A DNA stretch of 64,000 bases from Lichenicoccus sp964246745 (GTDB taxonomy: Bacteria > Pseudomonadota > Alphaproteobacteria > Acetobacterales > Acetobacteraceae). The position numbers and the translations under genes were made by a program. The notes below the pieces were generated by a model. The model was not told the origin of the DNA, did no database searches, and saw only the letters and a list, made by a program, of their open reading frames with translations. The stretch lies in NCBI GenBank assembly GCA_964246745.1, contig CAXTRK010000010.1:1-64000 (forward strand). Direction: 5' to 3'. Numbering within the stretch: the stretch's first letter is position 1; each line of letters opens with the position of its first letter. Below are positions 44,514-52,279 of the stretch, one piece after another.

Positions 44514-46096
44514 ACCTCGCTTGCGGCACGACCCTGCGGTTCTGCATGGCGATCCTGCTGCTGGCACTGCTCTGTTCGCACCAAAGCGTCGCCTCCGTCG
44601 CTCCGGCCCAGGACGCCAGCGGTTTCGATGCGCCGCTGTTCAGAAGCGTGATCGGCACGGCGCTGAACTTCCTCGGTCCACGCACCCTGGAGGCAGAGAG
44701 CCCGCGGCAATTCACGCTGTGGGGCCTTGGCGGCATTACCGCCATCGATCCCTCGTTCACCGTCGATGTCGCGGGCGGAGCGGTGCGTCTGGTGACCCCG
44801 CAAGGCATTGTGCGGGAAGACAGGGCGCCGTCGGAAGGCGATCTCGCCGGCTGGACCGAGATCGCGGTTGCCATGCTCAACGGCGCCTTCCGTCACTCCG
44901 CACAGATACGCGAGAGCGGCCAGCAGGCGCTGCTGCAAAGCTTCTTCGACGAGCTGTTCAACCATCTCGACCCTTATTCCAGGTATATCGCCCCAGGGCC
45001 GGCCGACGCCGACCGCGACCAGCGCGAAGGCGCCACGGCCAGCCCCGGCATCACCGTGATCCGTTCGCGGCATGGAGCGATGATCAGCGCGGTCAACGCC
45101 AATGGTCCCGCATGGGCAGTCGGCCTGTCGGCAGGGCAAACTCTGCTCGCCGTGGACGGTCGGCCGACTCGCGGCGAGCACGAGGCAACCATCAATGGCT
45201 GGCTCAAGGGTGCTGAAGGCAGCGTCGTCACCCTGACCGTCGGCCGACCTGGCCGGACCAAGCTGCGGACACTGCGGCTGACACGGGCACGTGTGCCGCC
45301 CGAGACGGTATTCGGCTTCTCCAGCGGCGACATCGTCGTGCTCAGGGTGACCAGCTTTTCCGCCGATACCGCGGAGGAAATGAGCCAGTTTCTCGACCAG
45401 GTGACGCAGCCTGACAGCGGCACGCGGCCGGTGCACGGCCTGGTGTTCGATCTTCGTGGCAATCGCGGCGGCCTGCTGCAGCAGGCGGTGACCGCGGTGG
45501 CCCTCGTGCTCGATCACGGCGTTGCGGTCATCACTCAAGGCCGCGATCCGCAATCGAACCATGTCTGGAGCGTGCGCGGCGGCGATATCACCGGGGGTAT
45601 GCCGATCATCGTTCTGGTCGACGGACGCACTGCGAGCGCCGCCGAGATCATGGCGGCGGCTCTGTCCGACCAACGGCGCGCCGTCGTGGTCGGCAGCGCC
45701 ACGCTCGGCAAAGGGCTGGTGCAGACGATCGCGCAGCTTCCGGACGGCGGCGAACTGTTCGTCACCTGGAGCCGGGTGATCGCGCCGCGCGGCTGGCCGC
45801 TGCAGGGCCTCGGCGTCATGCCGGAGGTATGCACCAGCCTCGGCGAGGCGGCGCTGCATCAGACGCTTGCCGATCTTGCCCGCAGCATCATGGACAATGC
45901 AACGGCGGTCCGGCTCTCGCGCGCGGCGCGCGCGCCGCTGCCGATGGCGCGCATCCTGGAGATACGCAGCGCCTGTCCGGCGGCGATCGGCGGCGACGCG
46001 GACCTGGAGGCCGCGCGCGTCCTGATCAATTATCCGGCGCGCTATGACGCCGCCCTGCTGCCGAATGACGCCGACCTTCTTGAGAGCGCAGAATGA
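44510..46096 (+). CDS. S41-family carboxy-terminal processing peptidase
   Basis: A 528-residue exported serine protease. The signal peptide is MNLACGTTLRFCMAILLLALLCSHQSVAS. The middle has a PDZ-like fold (ISAVNANGPAWAVGLSAGQTLLAVDG). The protease domain reads FDLRGNRGGLLQQAV, then VDGRTASAAEIMAAALSDQ with the catalytic Ser, and SATLGKGLVQTI with the Lys. CtpA-type enzymes trim or degrade envelope proteins. The GTG start overlaps the rnr stop as GTGA. The stop overlaps the next gene by four bases. Confidence 0.92.
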   Translation: MNLACGTTLRFCMAILLLALLCSHQSVASVAPAQDASGFDAPLFRSVIGTALNFLGPRTLEAESPRQFTLWGLGGITAIDPSFTVDVAGGAVRLVTPQGIVREDRAPSEGDLAGWTEIAVAMLNGAFRHSAQIRESGQQALLQSFFDELFNHLDPYSRYIAPGPADADRDQREGATASPGITVIRSRHGAMISAVNANGPAWAVGLSAGQTLLAVDGRPTRGEHEATINGWLKGAEGSVVTLTVGRPGRTKLRTLRLTRARVPPETVFGFSSGDIVVLRVTSFSADTAEEMSQFLDQVTQPDSGTRPVHGLVFDLRGNRGGLLQQAVTAVALVLDHGVAVITQGRDPQSNHVWSVRGGDITGGMPIIVLVDGRTASAAEIMAAALSDQRRAVVVGSATLGKGLVQTIAQLPDGGELFVTWSRVIAPRGWPLQGLGVMPEVCTSLGEAALHQTLADLARSIMDNATAVRLSRAARAPLPMARILEIRSACPAAIGGDADLEAARVLINYPARYDAALLPNDADLLESAE

Positions 46097-46431
46097 GTGA
46101 GCCGCGCCTCAAGACGGCGATCTGGGCGAGCATGGCGGTGCGAAGGTCCGACCAGCTCGGGCGCGGCGCTGTGGTGCTGCGTCGGGGCGACGCGGACTCG
46201 GGCGGCGTGCTCGCGGTGCTGCGCGACCGGCAGGGGCGCATGGTGGTGCTGAGCCAGGTGCGGCGCATGGATGGCCAGCCCGCCTGGATGCGCGGCACCG
46301 GCGCTGAGCCGGTTGATCAGGCGGCGAGCGATGCCTATGTCGCGCGCCAGGTCGCCCGCGATCCGGATCTTTGGGTGCTTGAATTCGACTCCCCTGATCT
46401 CGCGCCACCGTTCGAGGCGGTGTTGCTGTAA
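46093..46431 (+). CDS. DUF1491 family protein
   Basis: A 112-residue cytoplasmic protein. KTAIWASMAVRRSDQLG, GGVLAVLRDRQGRMVVLSQV, WMRGTGAEPVDQAASDAYVARQVARDPDLWVLEFDSPDL matches the DUF1491 family, which is common in alphaproteobacteria and has no known activity. It is coupled by ATGA to the S41 peptidase and ends the gltX-to-DUF1491 run; a 28-base gap with AAAGGAG leads to the next gene. Confidence 0.9.
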   Translation: MSEPRLKTAIWASMAVRRSDQLGRGAVVLRRGDADSGGVLAVLRDRQGRMVVLSQVRRMDGQPAWMRGTGAEPVDQAASDAYVARQVARDPDLWVLEFDSPDLAPPFEAVLL

Positions 46432-46459
46432 GTCCCAGGCGGCGTAAAGGAGACAGGTC

Positions 46460-47329
46460 ATGGCCGATATCAGCAAAGCCGGTACGTTTATGCTCGGCGA
46501 TCGCGTCGTGCGGCGCCTTGGCTACGGCGCCATGCAGTTGGCGGGGCCTGGCGTGTTCGGACCGCCGAGGGACCGCGATGCAGCGGTCGCGGTTTTGCGC
46601 GAGGCGGTGGCGAGCGGCGTCAACCATATCGACACGAGCGACTTCTATGGCCCACACACCACCAACCAGCTCATCTGCGAAGCGCTGTATCCCTATCCAG
46701 AGGATTTGGTCATCGTCACCAAGGTCGGCGCGCGGCGCGGCCAGGACCGGTCATGGAGCCCCGCCTTTTCAGCCGAGGAACTGACCAGTGCCGTCCATGA
46801 CAACTTGCGCAACCTGCGCCTCGATGCGCTCGAGGTGGTCAATCTTCGGCTTATGTTTGATCGCCATGGGCCGGCCGAGGGTCCGATCGAGGCGCCGCTT
46901 GCCACGCTCGCCGAGCTTCAGCGCCAGGGGCTTGTCCGTCACATCGGTCTGAGCAACGCCACCGCCTCCCAAGTGGCCGAGGGCGGCCGTCTTGCGGACA
47001 TCGTCTGCGTGCAGAACCAGTACAATCTTGCGCGGCGACAGGATGACGCGTTGGTCGACGCGCTTGCAAAAGCCGGCACCGCCTACGTCCCGTATTTTCC
47101 GCTTGGCGGCTTTACCCCGCTGCAGTCGGCGGCCTTGTCGGACGTGGCCACCAGACTGGGTGCCGCGCCGATGCAGGTCGCGCTGGCATGGTTGCTGCGG
47201 CGTTCTCCCAACATCCTGCTGATTCCCGGCACCTCATCGGCCGGACACCTGCATGAGAACCTCGCCTCGGCCGATCTTGATTTGCCGAGTGACGCGATGG
47301 CGGTGCTGGACGGCGTCGCGCAAGGCTGA
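46460..47329 (+). CDS. Aldo/keto reductase, YdbC-like
   Basis: A 289-residue NADPH-dependent AKR barrel. The catalytic Asp (HIDTSDFYG), Tyr of the same segment and Lys (VIVTKVG) are present. Where most AKRs have the catalytic His after the next strand, this one has LEVVNLRLMFD, with Arg instead. YdbC-type AKRs, as I recall, share this pattern, so activity may differ from classic carbonyl reduction. The C-terminal half has VRHIGLSNATASQ, VCVQNQYNLARR and LLIPGTSS. GGAG precedes the ATG. It converges on the second AKR gene. Confidence 0.9.
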   Translation: MADISKAGTFMLGDRVVRRLGYGAMQLAGPGVFGPPRDRDAAVAVLREAVASGVNHIDTSDFYGPHTTNQLICEALYPYPEDLVIVTKVGARRGQDRSWSPAFSAEELTSAVHDNLRNLRLDALEVVNLRLMFDRHGPAEGPIEAPLATLAELQRQGLVRHIGLSNATASQVAEGGRLADIVCVQNQYNLARRQDDALVDALAKAGTAYVPYFPLGGFTPLQSAALSDVATRLGAAPMQVALAWLLRRSPNILLIPGTSSAGHLHENLASADLDLPSDAMAVLDGVAQG

Positions 47330-47339
47330 GGCGTTCGGC

Positions 47340-48386
47340 TCAGCCTGCTTTGGAGGCGGCAAGCTGATCGCGGCGGACGGCGCCCTGGCGCTCGAACATC
47401 CAGCCGGGATATTCCGGCGGCAGGCGGCTCGCCGCGTCGAGCGCGTCCATCTGAGCCGCATCCAGCTTCAGCTCGGTTGCAGCCAGGTTGTCGGCAAGCT
47501 GCTCCGGACGCTTGGCGCCGACAATGACGCTGGTCACCACCGGCTGGCGCAGCAGCCACGCGAGCGCCACGCGAGCCACGGAGACGCCATGCGCCTGGGC
47601 AATCGGGTGCATGGCCTCGATGACGGTGTAGCCACGCTCCTTGTCCACTGGGGGGAAGTCGAAGTCGACGCGACGGCTGCCCTGCTCGCCCTGCTTGTCG
47701 CGGCCATACTTGCCGGAGAGCAGTCCGCCGGCGAGCGGACTCCAGACCATCAGCCCGATCTGTTCGCTTGTCAGCATCGGCACGATCTCGCGTTCCAGGT
47801 CACGCCCGGCCAGAGTGTAATAGGCCTGCAGGCTCTCGAAACGTGAAAGGCCCTGACGTTCGGCGATGCCCTGAGCCTTGACGATCTGCCAGGCCGCCCA
47901 GTTCGAGACCCCGACATGCCGCACATGCCCGTGGCGCACCAGGATGTCGAGCGCGGACATGGTCTCCTCGATTGGCGTGGCGGGGTCAAAACCATGCACC
48001 TGATAAAGATCGATATGGTCGAGCTGTAGCCGCTTCAGGCTGGCCTTGACCCCGTCAATGATGTGCGAGCGGGTGTTGCCGCGCGCATTCGGGCCGCGGC
48101 CGGTCTGCCCGAACACCTTCGTGGCGACGATGACATCCTCTCTCGGCACCTTGAGGCTGCGCAGCGCCTGTCCGGTGATCTCCTCCGAACGCCCTTCGGA
48201 ATAGACGTCCGCGGTGTCGATGAAATTCACTCCGGCTTCGATGGCGTCGCCGATCAGCCGTTCGGCCTCGTTTTGTTGCAGCGCGCCGATCTTCTGCCAC
48301 ATCCCGTCGCCGCCGCCGAAGGTCATGGTGCCGAGACAGATTTCCGATACGAACAGGCCGGTGCGGCCGAGCAGCTTGTAACGCAT
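47340..48386 (-). CDS. Aldo/keto reductase
   Basis: A 348-residue AKR with the full catalytic tetrad: Asp and Tyr in FIDTADVYSEGRSEEITG, Lys in VIVATKVFG, His in IDLYQVHGFD. Coenzyme-binding parts are HVGVSNWAAWQ, GLMVWSPLAGGLLSGKY and VTSVIVGAKRPEQLADNL. The size and AKR-11/12 style layout are common for reductases of unknown substrate. It is divergent from a TetR regulator across 168 bases, so TetR is the likely controller. Confidence 0.93.
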   Translation of the reverse strand: MRYKLLGRTGLFVSEICLGTMTFGGGDGMWQKIGALQQNEAERLIGDAIEAGVNFIDTADVYSEGRSEEITGQALRSLKVPREDVIVATKVFGQTGRGPNARGNTRSHIIDGVKASLKRLQLDHIDLYQVHGFDPATPIEETMSALDILVRHGHVRHVGVSNWAAWQIVKAQGIAERQGLSRFESLQAYYTLAGRDLEREIVPMLTSEQIGLMVWSPLAGGLLSGKYGRDKQGEQGSRRVDFDFPPVDKERGYTVIEAMHPIAQAHGVSVARVALAWLLRQPVVTSVIVGAKRPEQLADNLAATELKLDAAQMDALDAASRLPPEYPGWMFERQGAVRRDQLAASKAG

Positions 48387-48492
48387 GGTCTATCCTCTTC
48401 GCAGTGTCGAGCTTTGGAGGATTAACGACGGCAACATCGCCGCGTTGCAAACAATCCGCGTCACTGCGCGACGCCATAGTGCCGCGGACCAA

Positions 48493-48520
48493 TTGACTAC
48501 GCCGTACCCTGCCGTAAGAC
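48493..48520 (+). promoter_or_regulatory. Putative promoter of the TetR gene
   Basis: TTGACT and TAAGAC are spaced by 16 bases, a fair sigma-70-like pair. They lie 35 bases before the TetR ATG, which has GGGGAAG as ribosome site. The divergent aldo/keto reductase starts about 100 bases away on the other strand, so TetR binding here could control both genes. Confidence 0.4.
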
Positions 48521-48554
48521 TCGTCGAATAAAAACAAGTTCTTGGGGAAGCGTC

Positions 48555-49190
48555 ATGAATATTCAAACCCGCTCGCATCGCTATCTGTCTTCGCGCGAGA
48601 CAATTCTCGCGACCTCGCGTGACGTCTTTCTTCGACATGGCTTCACCGACGCCAGCATGGATACGATTGCCCAGCGCTCGGGCGTGTCCAAGACCACCCT
48701 GTATGCGCATTTCGAAAGCAAGGAGGCGTTGTTCAATCAGGTCGTGGTCGATGCCGTGACCGAGCATGGCGACGAGGCCGCGGCCCTGCTCGACCTTCCC
48801 TCGGGCGGCGGGCTTCGTGATAGGCTGGCTGCGATCAGCGGCAGGATCCTTGCCATGCTGATGGAGCCGGCAGCGGTCGCGCTCGCGCGTCTGTGCGTGA
48901 TCGAAGGAACGCGCATGCCGCGCCTCAGCTATGAGGCGCTGAGTACCGCGCGATCCAGCCTGCTGTCGGCACTCGCCCGGTTCTTTCAGGAACAGGCGTC
49001 AGCCAATGGGCTTCGGATCGACGACCCGCGGGAGGCGGCCGATCTGTTCGTCATGCTCACCGTCCGCGACTTCCTGCATGAGGCGATGCTGCCCTGGTCG
49101 GCGATTAACACACCGGAGGCGCACCATCGCAACGCCGAGCATGTCGCCGATCTGATGCTGCGGCTTTACGGCAGCAAAGCTGGCGCGTAG
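48555..49190 (+). CDS. TetR/AcrR family transcriptional regulator
   Basis: A 211-residue repressor. The N-terminal HTH is typical: ILATSRDVFLRHGFTDASMDTIAQRSGVSKTTLYAHFESKEALFNQVV. The C-terminal ligand domain (LDLPSGGGLRDRLAAISGRILAM, ending AEHVADLMLRLYG) fits the AefR-like group of regulators. The ligand is unknown. Its divergent neighbour is an aldo/keto reductase gene, the most likely target. The last 25 bases overlap, tail to tail, the small exported-protein gene on the other strand. Confidence 0.93.
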   Translation: MNIQTRSHRYLSSRETILATSRDVFLRHGFTDASMDTIAQRSGVSKTTLYAHFESKEALFNQVVVDAVTEHGDEAAALLDLPSGGGLRDRLAAISGRILAMLMEPAAVALARLCVIEGTRMPRLSYEALSTARSSLLSALARFFQEQASANGLRIDDPREAADLFVMLTVRDFLHEAMLPWSAINTPEAHHRNAEHVADLMLRLYGSKAGA

Positions 49191-49594
49191 CGGCCATGCG
49201 ATAGGCTGGCATTGGCCCAGCCTCCCGCGATCGAGATCGTCGTGCCGTCCAAGAAGCTCTTCTCCACGCCGATCGCGCCGCTTCGGGTTGTGATCCGCGC
49301 CGCCTGGGTGCCAGGAACCACCGGGTCGTCTCGGCCGGTTGCCGTGCCGAATGCCGCGAAGCCGCGCAGGCCGGCATCGCCGAGCAAGCCGCTCTGCAAC
49401 TGGATTGCGGCGCCAGAGGTGGCGTGTGAGCCGACAAAGGCGCTGGCCTCGCCGGAGGCAGGTCCAAGCGCATTGGCGGGCGGCTCGGGGGCAAGGCTGT
49501 AATTACCGGGCGCTCCCAACAGGGCCGGCTGGCCAAGGGCCCGCACCCCGAGGAGAGCCGAAGCCAACGCCGCGACCAGCACCGTCCGGATCAT
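49166..49594 (-). CDS. Small exported protein of unknown function
   Basis: A 142-residue protein with a signal peptide (MIRTVLVAALASALLGVRALG, cleavage near ALGQ). The mature part is Gly/Ala/Ser-rich (SGEASAFVGSHATSGAAIQLQ) with a short beta-rich end (AIGVEKSFLDGTTISIAGGWANASL) that hints at a surface or barrel-like protein. Its ATG overlaps the pyruvate kinase stop as ATGA, so the two are translationally coupled. I do not recognise the family. Confidence 0.65.
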   Translation of the reverse strand: MIRTVLVAALASALLGVRALGQPALLGAPGNYSLAPEPPANALGPASGEASAFVGSHATSGAAIQLQSGLLGDAGLRGFAAFGTATGRDDPVVPGTQAARITTRSGAIGVEKSFLDGTTISIAGGWANASLSHGRYAPALLP

Positions 49595-51075
49595 GTGATC
49601 CGGGTGATCCGCAGGTTGTTGGTGCTGCCCGCCTTGCCGAACGGCACGCCGGCGACGACGACGACCGCCTCTCCGGCCACCGCCAAGCCGTCCTCCCGCG
49701 CGGCATTGGCCGCCGCCTTGACCACATGCTCCAGCGTCACCTTTTCCGAGCCCTGGTCCGCCACGCGCGCGCGCACGCCCCACACCACCGACAGCCGTCG
49801 CGCCGTCGACATGGTTCCGGTAAGGCCAAGCACCGCGCATTCCGGCCGCTCGCGCGCGATCCTGAGCGCGCTTGGGCCGGACAATGTGTAGGCGACGATC
49901 GCCCGCGCATTGACGGTCTGCGCCACCTGCTGCGCCGCCGCCGCGATGGCGTCCGCGGCGAAGTGCTCCGGTTCCGGACGCGAGGCCTGCATCAGCGCCT
50001 GCCAACCGGCGTCGCGCTCCACGCGGCCGACAATGCGCGCCATGATTTCGACCGCTTCCTCGGGGTATTGCCCTGCCGCCGTCTCCGCCGACAGCATGAC
50101 CGCGTCGGCGCCGTCGAATACGGCGGTGGCCACGTCCGAGGCTTCGGCGCGCGTCGGCGCCGGCGCCGAAATCATGCTCTCCAGCATCTGTGTCGCCACC
50201 ACCACCGGCTTGCCGAGCAGCCGCGCCTCGCGCACGATCCGCTTCTGCGCCAACGGCACCTCCTCGGGCGGCAGCTCGACGCCCAGGTCGCCGCGCGCAA
50301 CCATCACACAGTCCGACAGAGCGAGAATCTCGGCGAGATTATCGAGCGCCTGCGGCTTTTCGATCTTGGTCATGATCCAGGCCCGCCCGGCGACGATATC
50401 GCGCGCCTCCCGCACATCCTCGGCGCGCTGCACGAATGAGAGGCCGACATAATCAACGCCGCGGGCGAGCGCGAAATCGAGGTCGAGGCGGTCCTTATCG
50501 GTCAACGCCGGGATCGGCAGCATCACGTCCGGCACGTTCACGCCCTTGCGGTCGGACAGGATGCCGCCGGCGATCACCTCGGTCAGCAGGGTGTCGGCAC
50601 CCTTGTCGACCACGCGCAGGCGCAGCTTGCCGTCATCGAGCAGCAGGGTCGAACCGATCGCTGCCGCCGCGATGATCTCCGGATGCGGCAGCATCACGCG
50701 ATCGGCGGTGCCAAGCGCCGGATCAAGGTCAAGACGGAACATCGCCCCGTGCATGAGCGAGGCGCGGCCGGCCTCGAAGGCGCCGACGCGCAGCTTGGGG
50801 CCTTGAACATCGGCAAGAATGCCGATCGCCCGCCCGGTGCGGGTCTCGAGGTCGCGCAGGATGGAGATGCGCGCATCATGGTCCGCGTGCGTGCCGTGGG
50901 AGAAGTTCAGCCGGAACACGTCGACGCCGGCATCGAACAGACGGGTGATCATCGCCATCGACGAGCTTGCCGGCCCGAGCGTCGCGACAATCTTGGTGCG
51001 ACGCGCCTCCCCATGGCTATGCGGCAAGGTGGGGCTATGCTGCAAGGTGGGGCTACGCTGGAATGTGGCTTGCAT
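49591..51075 (-). CDS. pyk: Pyruvate kinase
   Basis: A 494-residue glycolytic enzyme that makes pyruvate and ATP from phosphoenolpyruvate and ADP. It has RRTKIVATLGPASSS, VFRLNFSHGTHADH, GILADVQGPKLRVG, the active-site strand WIMTKIEKPQALDNL, DCVMVARGDLGVELPPEEVPLAQKRI, VATQMLESMISAPAPTRAEASDVATAVFDGADAVMLSAETA, and the C-terminal regulatory domain. An unusual N-terminus (QRSPTLQHSPTL) is coded by an 18-base tandem repeat. An SH3-domain gene lies upstream and a small exported protein downstream. Confidence 0.96.
   Translation of the reverse strand: MQATFQRSPTLQHSPTLPHSHGEARRTKIVATLGPASSSMAMITRLFDAGVDVFRLNFSHGTHADHDARISILRDLETRTGRAIGILADVQGPKLRVGAFEAGRASLMHGAMFRLDLDPALGTADRVMLPHPEIIAAAAIGSTLLLDDGKLRLRVVDKGADTLLTEVIAGGILSDRKGVNVPDVMLPIPALTDKDRLDLDFALARGVDYVGLSFVQRAEDVREARDIVAGRAWIMTKIEKPQALDNLAEILALSDCVMVARGDLGVELPPEEVPLAQKRIVREARLLGKPVVVATQMLESMISAPAPTRAEASDVATAVFDGADAVMLSAETAAGQYPEEAVEIMARIVGRVERDAGWQALMQASRPEPEHFAADAIAAAAQQVAQTVNARAIVAYTLSGPSALRIARERPECAVLGLTGTMSTARRLSVVWGVRARVADQGSEKVTLEHVVKAAANAAREDGLAVAGEAVVVVAGVPFGKAGSTNNLRITRIT
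51025..51060. repeat. 18-base tandem repeat in the pyk 5' end
   Basis: Two copies of an 18-base unit differ at one base. On the coding strand they encode QRSPTL and QHSPTL ahead of the conserved kinase core; a third, decayed unit (PHSHGE) follows. The repeat keeps the frame. It looks like recent slippage in an unconstrained leader. Confidence 0.7.
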
Positions 51076-51097
51076 GAATGGTGTTTCCTCCAGGCGC

Positions 51098-51853
51098 TCA
51101 GGGCGGTGCGATAATCTCGTTCGGCAGCAGCCCGAAGATCGCCGAACGCTCTAACCAGCCGCCATAGTCATGAACGACGACACGGCACCAGGCAGAGCCT
51201 GCCGGGCAATCCCGCAGCCGCCCGATCACGCCGGGCCGTAGCACCGCCACGACTCCTCCATCCTCACGTGGGTCGTCAAGCAGAAGCGTGCCGTCTCCCC
51301 GATGCGCGGAGCCGATCGTGACGGGACCTGTCGCGGTCACCTCGAACGTGCGGGTGCCGACCAGGGTGGCCTGGTGCACCCAACCCTTGACGCCGTCCGC
51401 GTCCTCGACCAGGCGCCAGACATCGAATTCCCGCTCGATTTTCACGGGCAGGCCGCGACGCTGATAGAGCCACAGGATCGGATAACGCTCGCCAGGGCCG
51501 CTGCGCATGTTGACCTCATCGGCGCGAAGCGAGGCAAAGCGTGGCAGCGCGAGACCGGTGCTGATGCCTGTATTGGTCGGCGCCGGGGGCGGCTTTGGCG
51601 CAACAGGAGCAGGGGGCGGGACCAGGACGGGCGCGGTCGGCGCCGGCACGGGGTGGCGCGGTCGCAATGGCGCGTGGACGACGTGGTGGCCATGGTGATG
51701 ATGCACGATCCGGCGCGCATGATGATGAGCGGCGGGAGGCGCTTGTTGCGCGACCGCGCCAGGCGCCGCGGTCAGCAGCACGGCGGCGAGGAGAAGAGGG
51801 AGCCGTGGCCGGCGACAGGACGAGCGGCGACTCTGGAGCACGGCGGCGGTCAT
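51098..51853 (-). CDS. Exported SH3-domain protein with His/Pro-rich linker
   Basis: About 251 residues. The signal peptide runs through LPLLLAAVLLTAAPGAVAQ. A histidine-rich segment (AHHHARRIVHHHHGHHVVH) and a long Pro/Ala stretch follow. The C-terminal half has bacterial SH3 repeats: FASLRADEVNMRSGPGERYPILWLYQRRGLPVKIEREFDVWRLVEDADGVKGWVHQATLVGTRTF, then a second, weaker copy ending YGGWLERSAIFGLLPNE. Such proteins bind cell-wall peptides or act as scaffolds in the periplasm. The His cluster could bind metal. It is upstream of pyk on the same strand. Confidence 0.85.
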   Translation of the reverse strand: MTAAVLQSRRSSCRRPRLPLLLAAVLLTAAPGAVAQQAPPAAHHHARRIVHHHHGHHVVHAPLRPRHPVPAPTAPVLVPPPAPVAPKPPPAPTNTGISTGLALPRFASLRADEVNMRSGPGERYPILWLYQRRGLPVKIEREFDVWRLVEDADGVKGWVHQATLVGTRTFEVTATGPVTIGSAHRGDGTLLLDDPREDGGVVAVLRPGVIGRLRDCPAGSAWCRVVVHDYGGWLERSAIFGLLPNEIIAPP

Positions 51854-51892
51854 GGCCGCTTCCCTGCCAAGCCGCAGGCCGGGAAGCAAGTT

Positions 51893-52279
51893 TTAGAATG
51901 AGACGAGTTGCGCTCCGGCGAGATCAGCCAGGAAGGTGGCAATGCCGGCGATATGAACGCTTTTCATCAGGTCGGCCGGGTCCACCGCGCGCGCACGAAG
52001 CGCCGCCTCGCAGGCAAGCAGACGCACGTCGAGCGCAAGTGCCGCCTCGCGCAGGCTGTCGAGGCCGGCGACGCCGCGAGCGATCATGGACTCGTCGTCG
52101 CCGGCATCGGCAAGCACGCTCCAGTCGCGGTATAAGGCGAGCAGTCCGGCGCCACTGGCAAACAAGGTGGTTGGACGGTCCATCGCCGCTGCACTGGCCG
52201 CGAACGAAAACGCGAAATGCGCGCGTGCGTAGCTGCCGTCGAGCAGAATTACGCCAAGCGGCGCCTGATCAGCCGGCAT
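51893..52279 (-). CDS. DsrE-like small protein
   Basis: About 128 residues with the DsrE/DsrF-like start (LGVILLDGSYARAHFAFSFAASAAAM) and a Rossmann-like fold pattern (PTTLFASGAGLLAL, DVRLLACEAALRARAV). DsrE-type proteins move sulfur or act as regulatory partners. It has one cysteine in DVRLLACE, the position used by many relatives. The start overlaps the moeB end by 11 bases (an alternative ATG is 15 bases earlier), so it is coupled to the sulfur-handling enzyme. Confidence 0.7.
   Translation of the reverse strand: MPADQAPLGVILLDGSYARAHFAFSFAASAAAMDRPTTLFASGAGLLALYRDWSVLADAGDDESMIARGVAGLDSLREAALALDVRLLACEAALRARAVDPADLMKSVHIAGIATFLADLAGAQLVSF

Noticed and set aside
44399..45859. A 486-codon open frame opposite the S41 peptidase
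   Set aside because: Shadow composition; the signal peptide and catalytic Ser/Lys belong to the plus-strand gene.
49595..50005. N-terminal extension of the small exported protein into pyk
   Set aside because: The extension is a Gly/Arg-rich shadow of pyruvate kinase; the signal peptide begins at the ATG overlapping the pyk stop.
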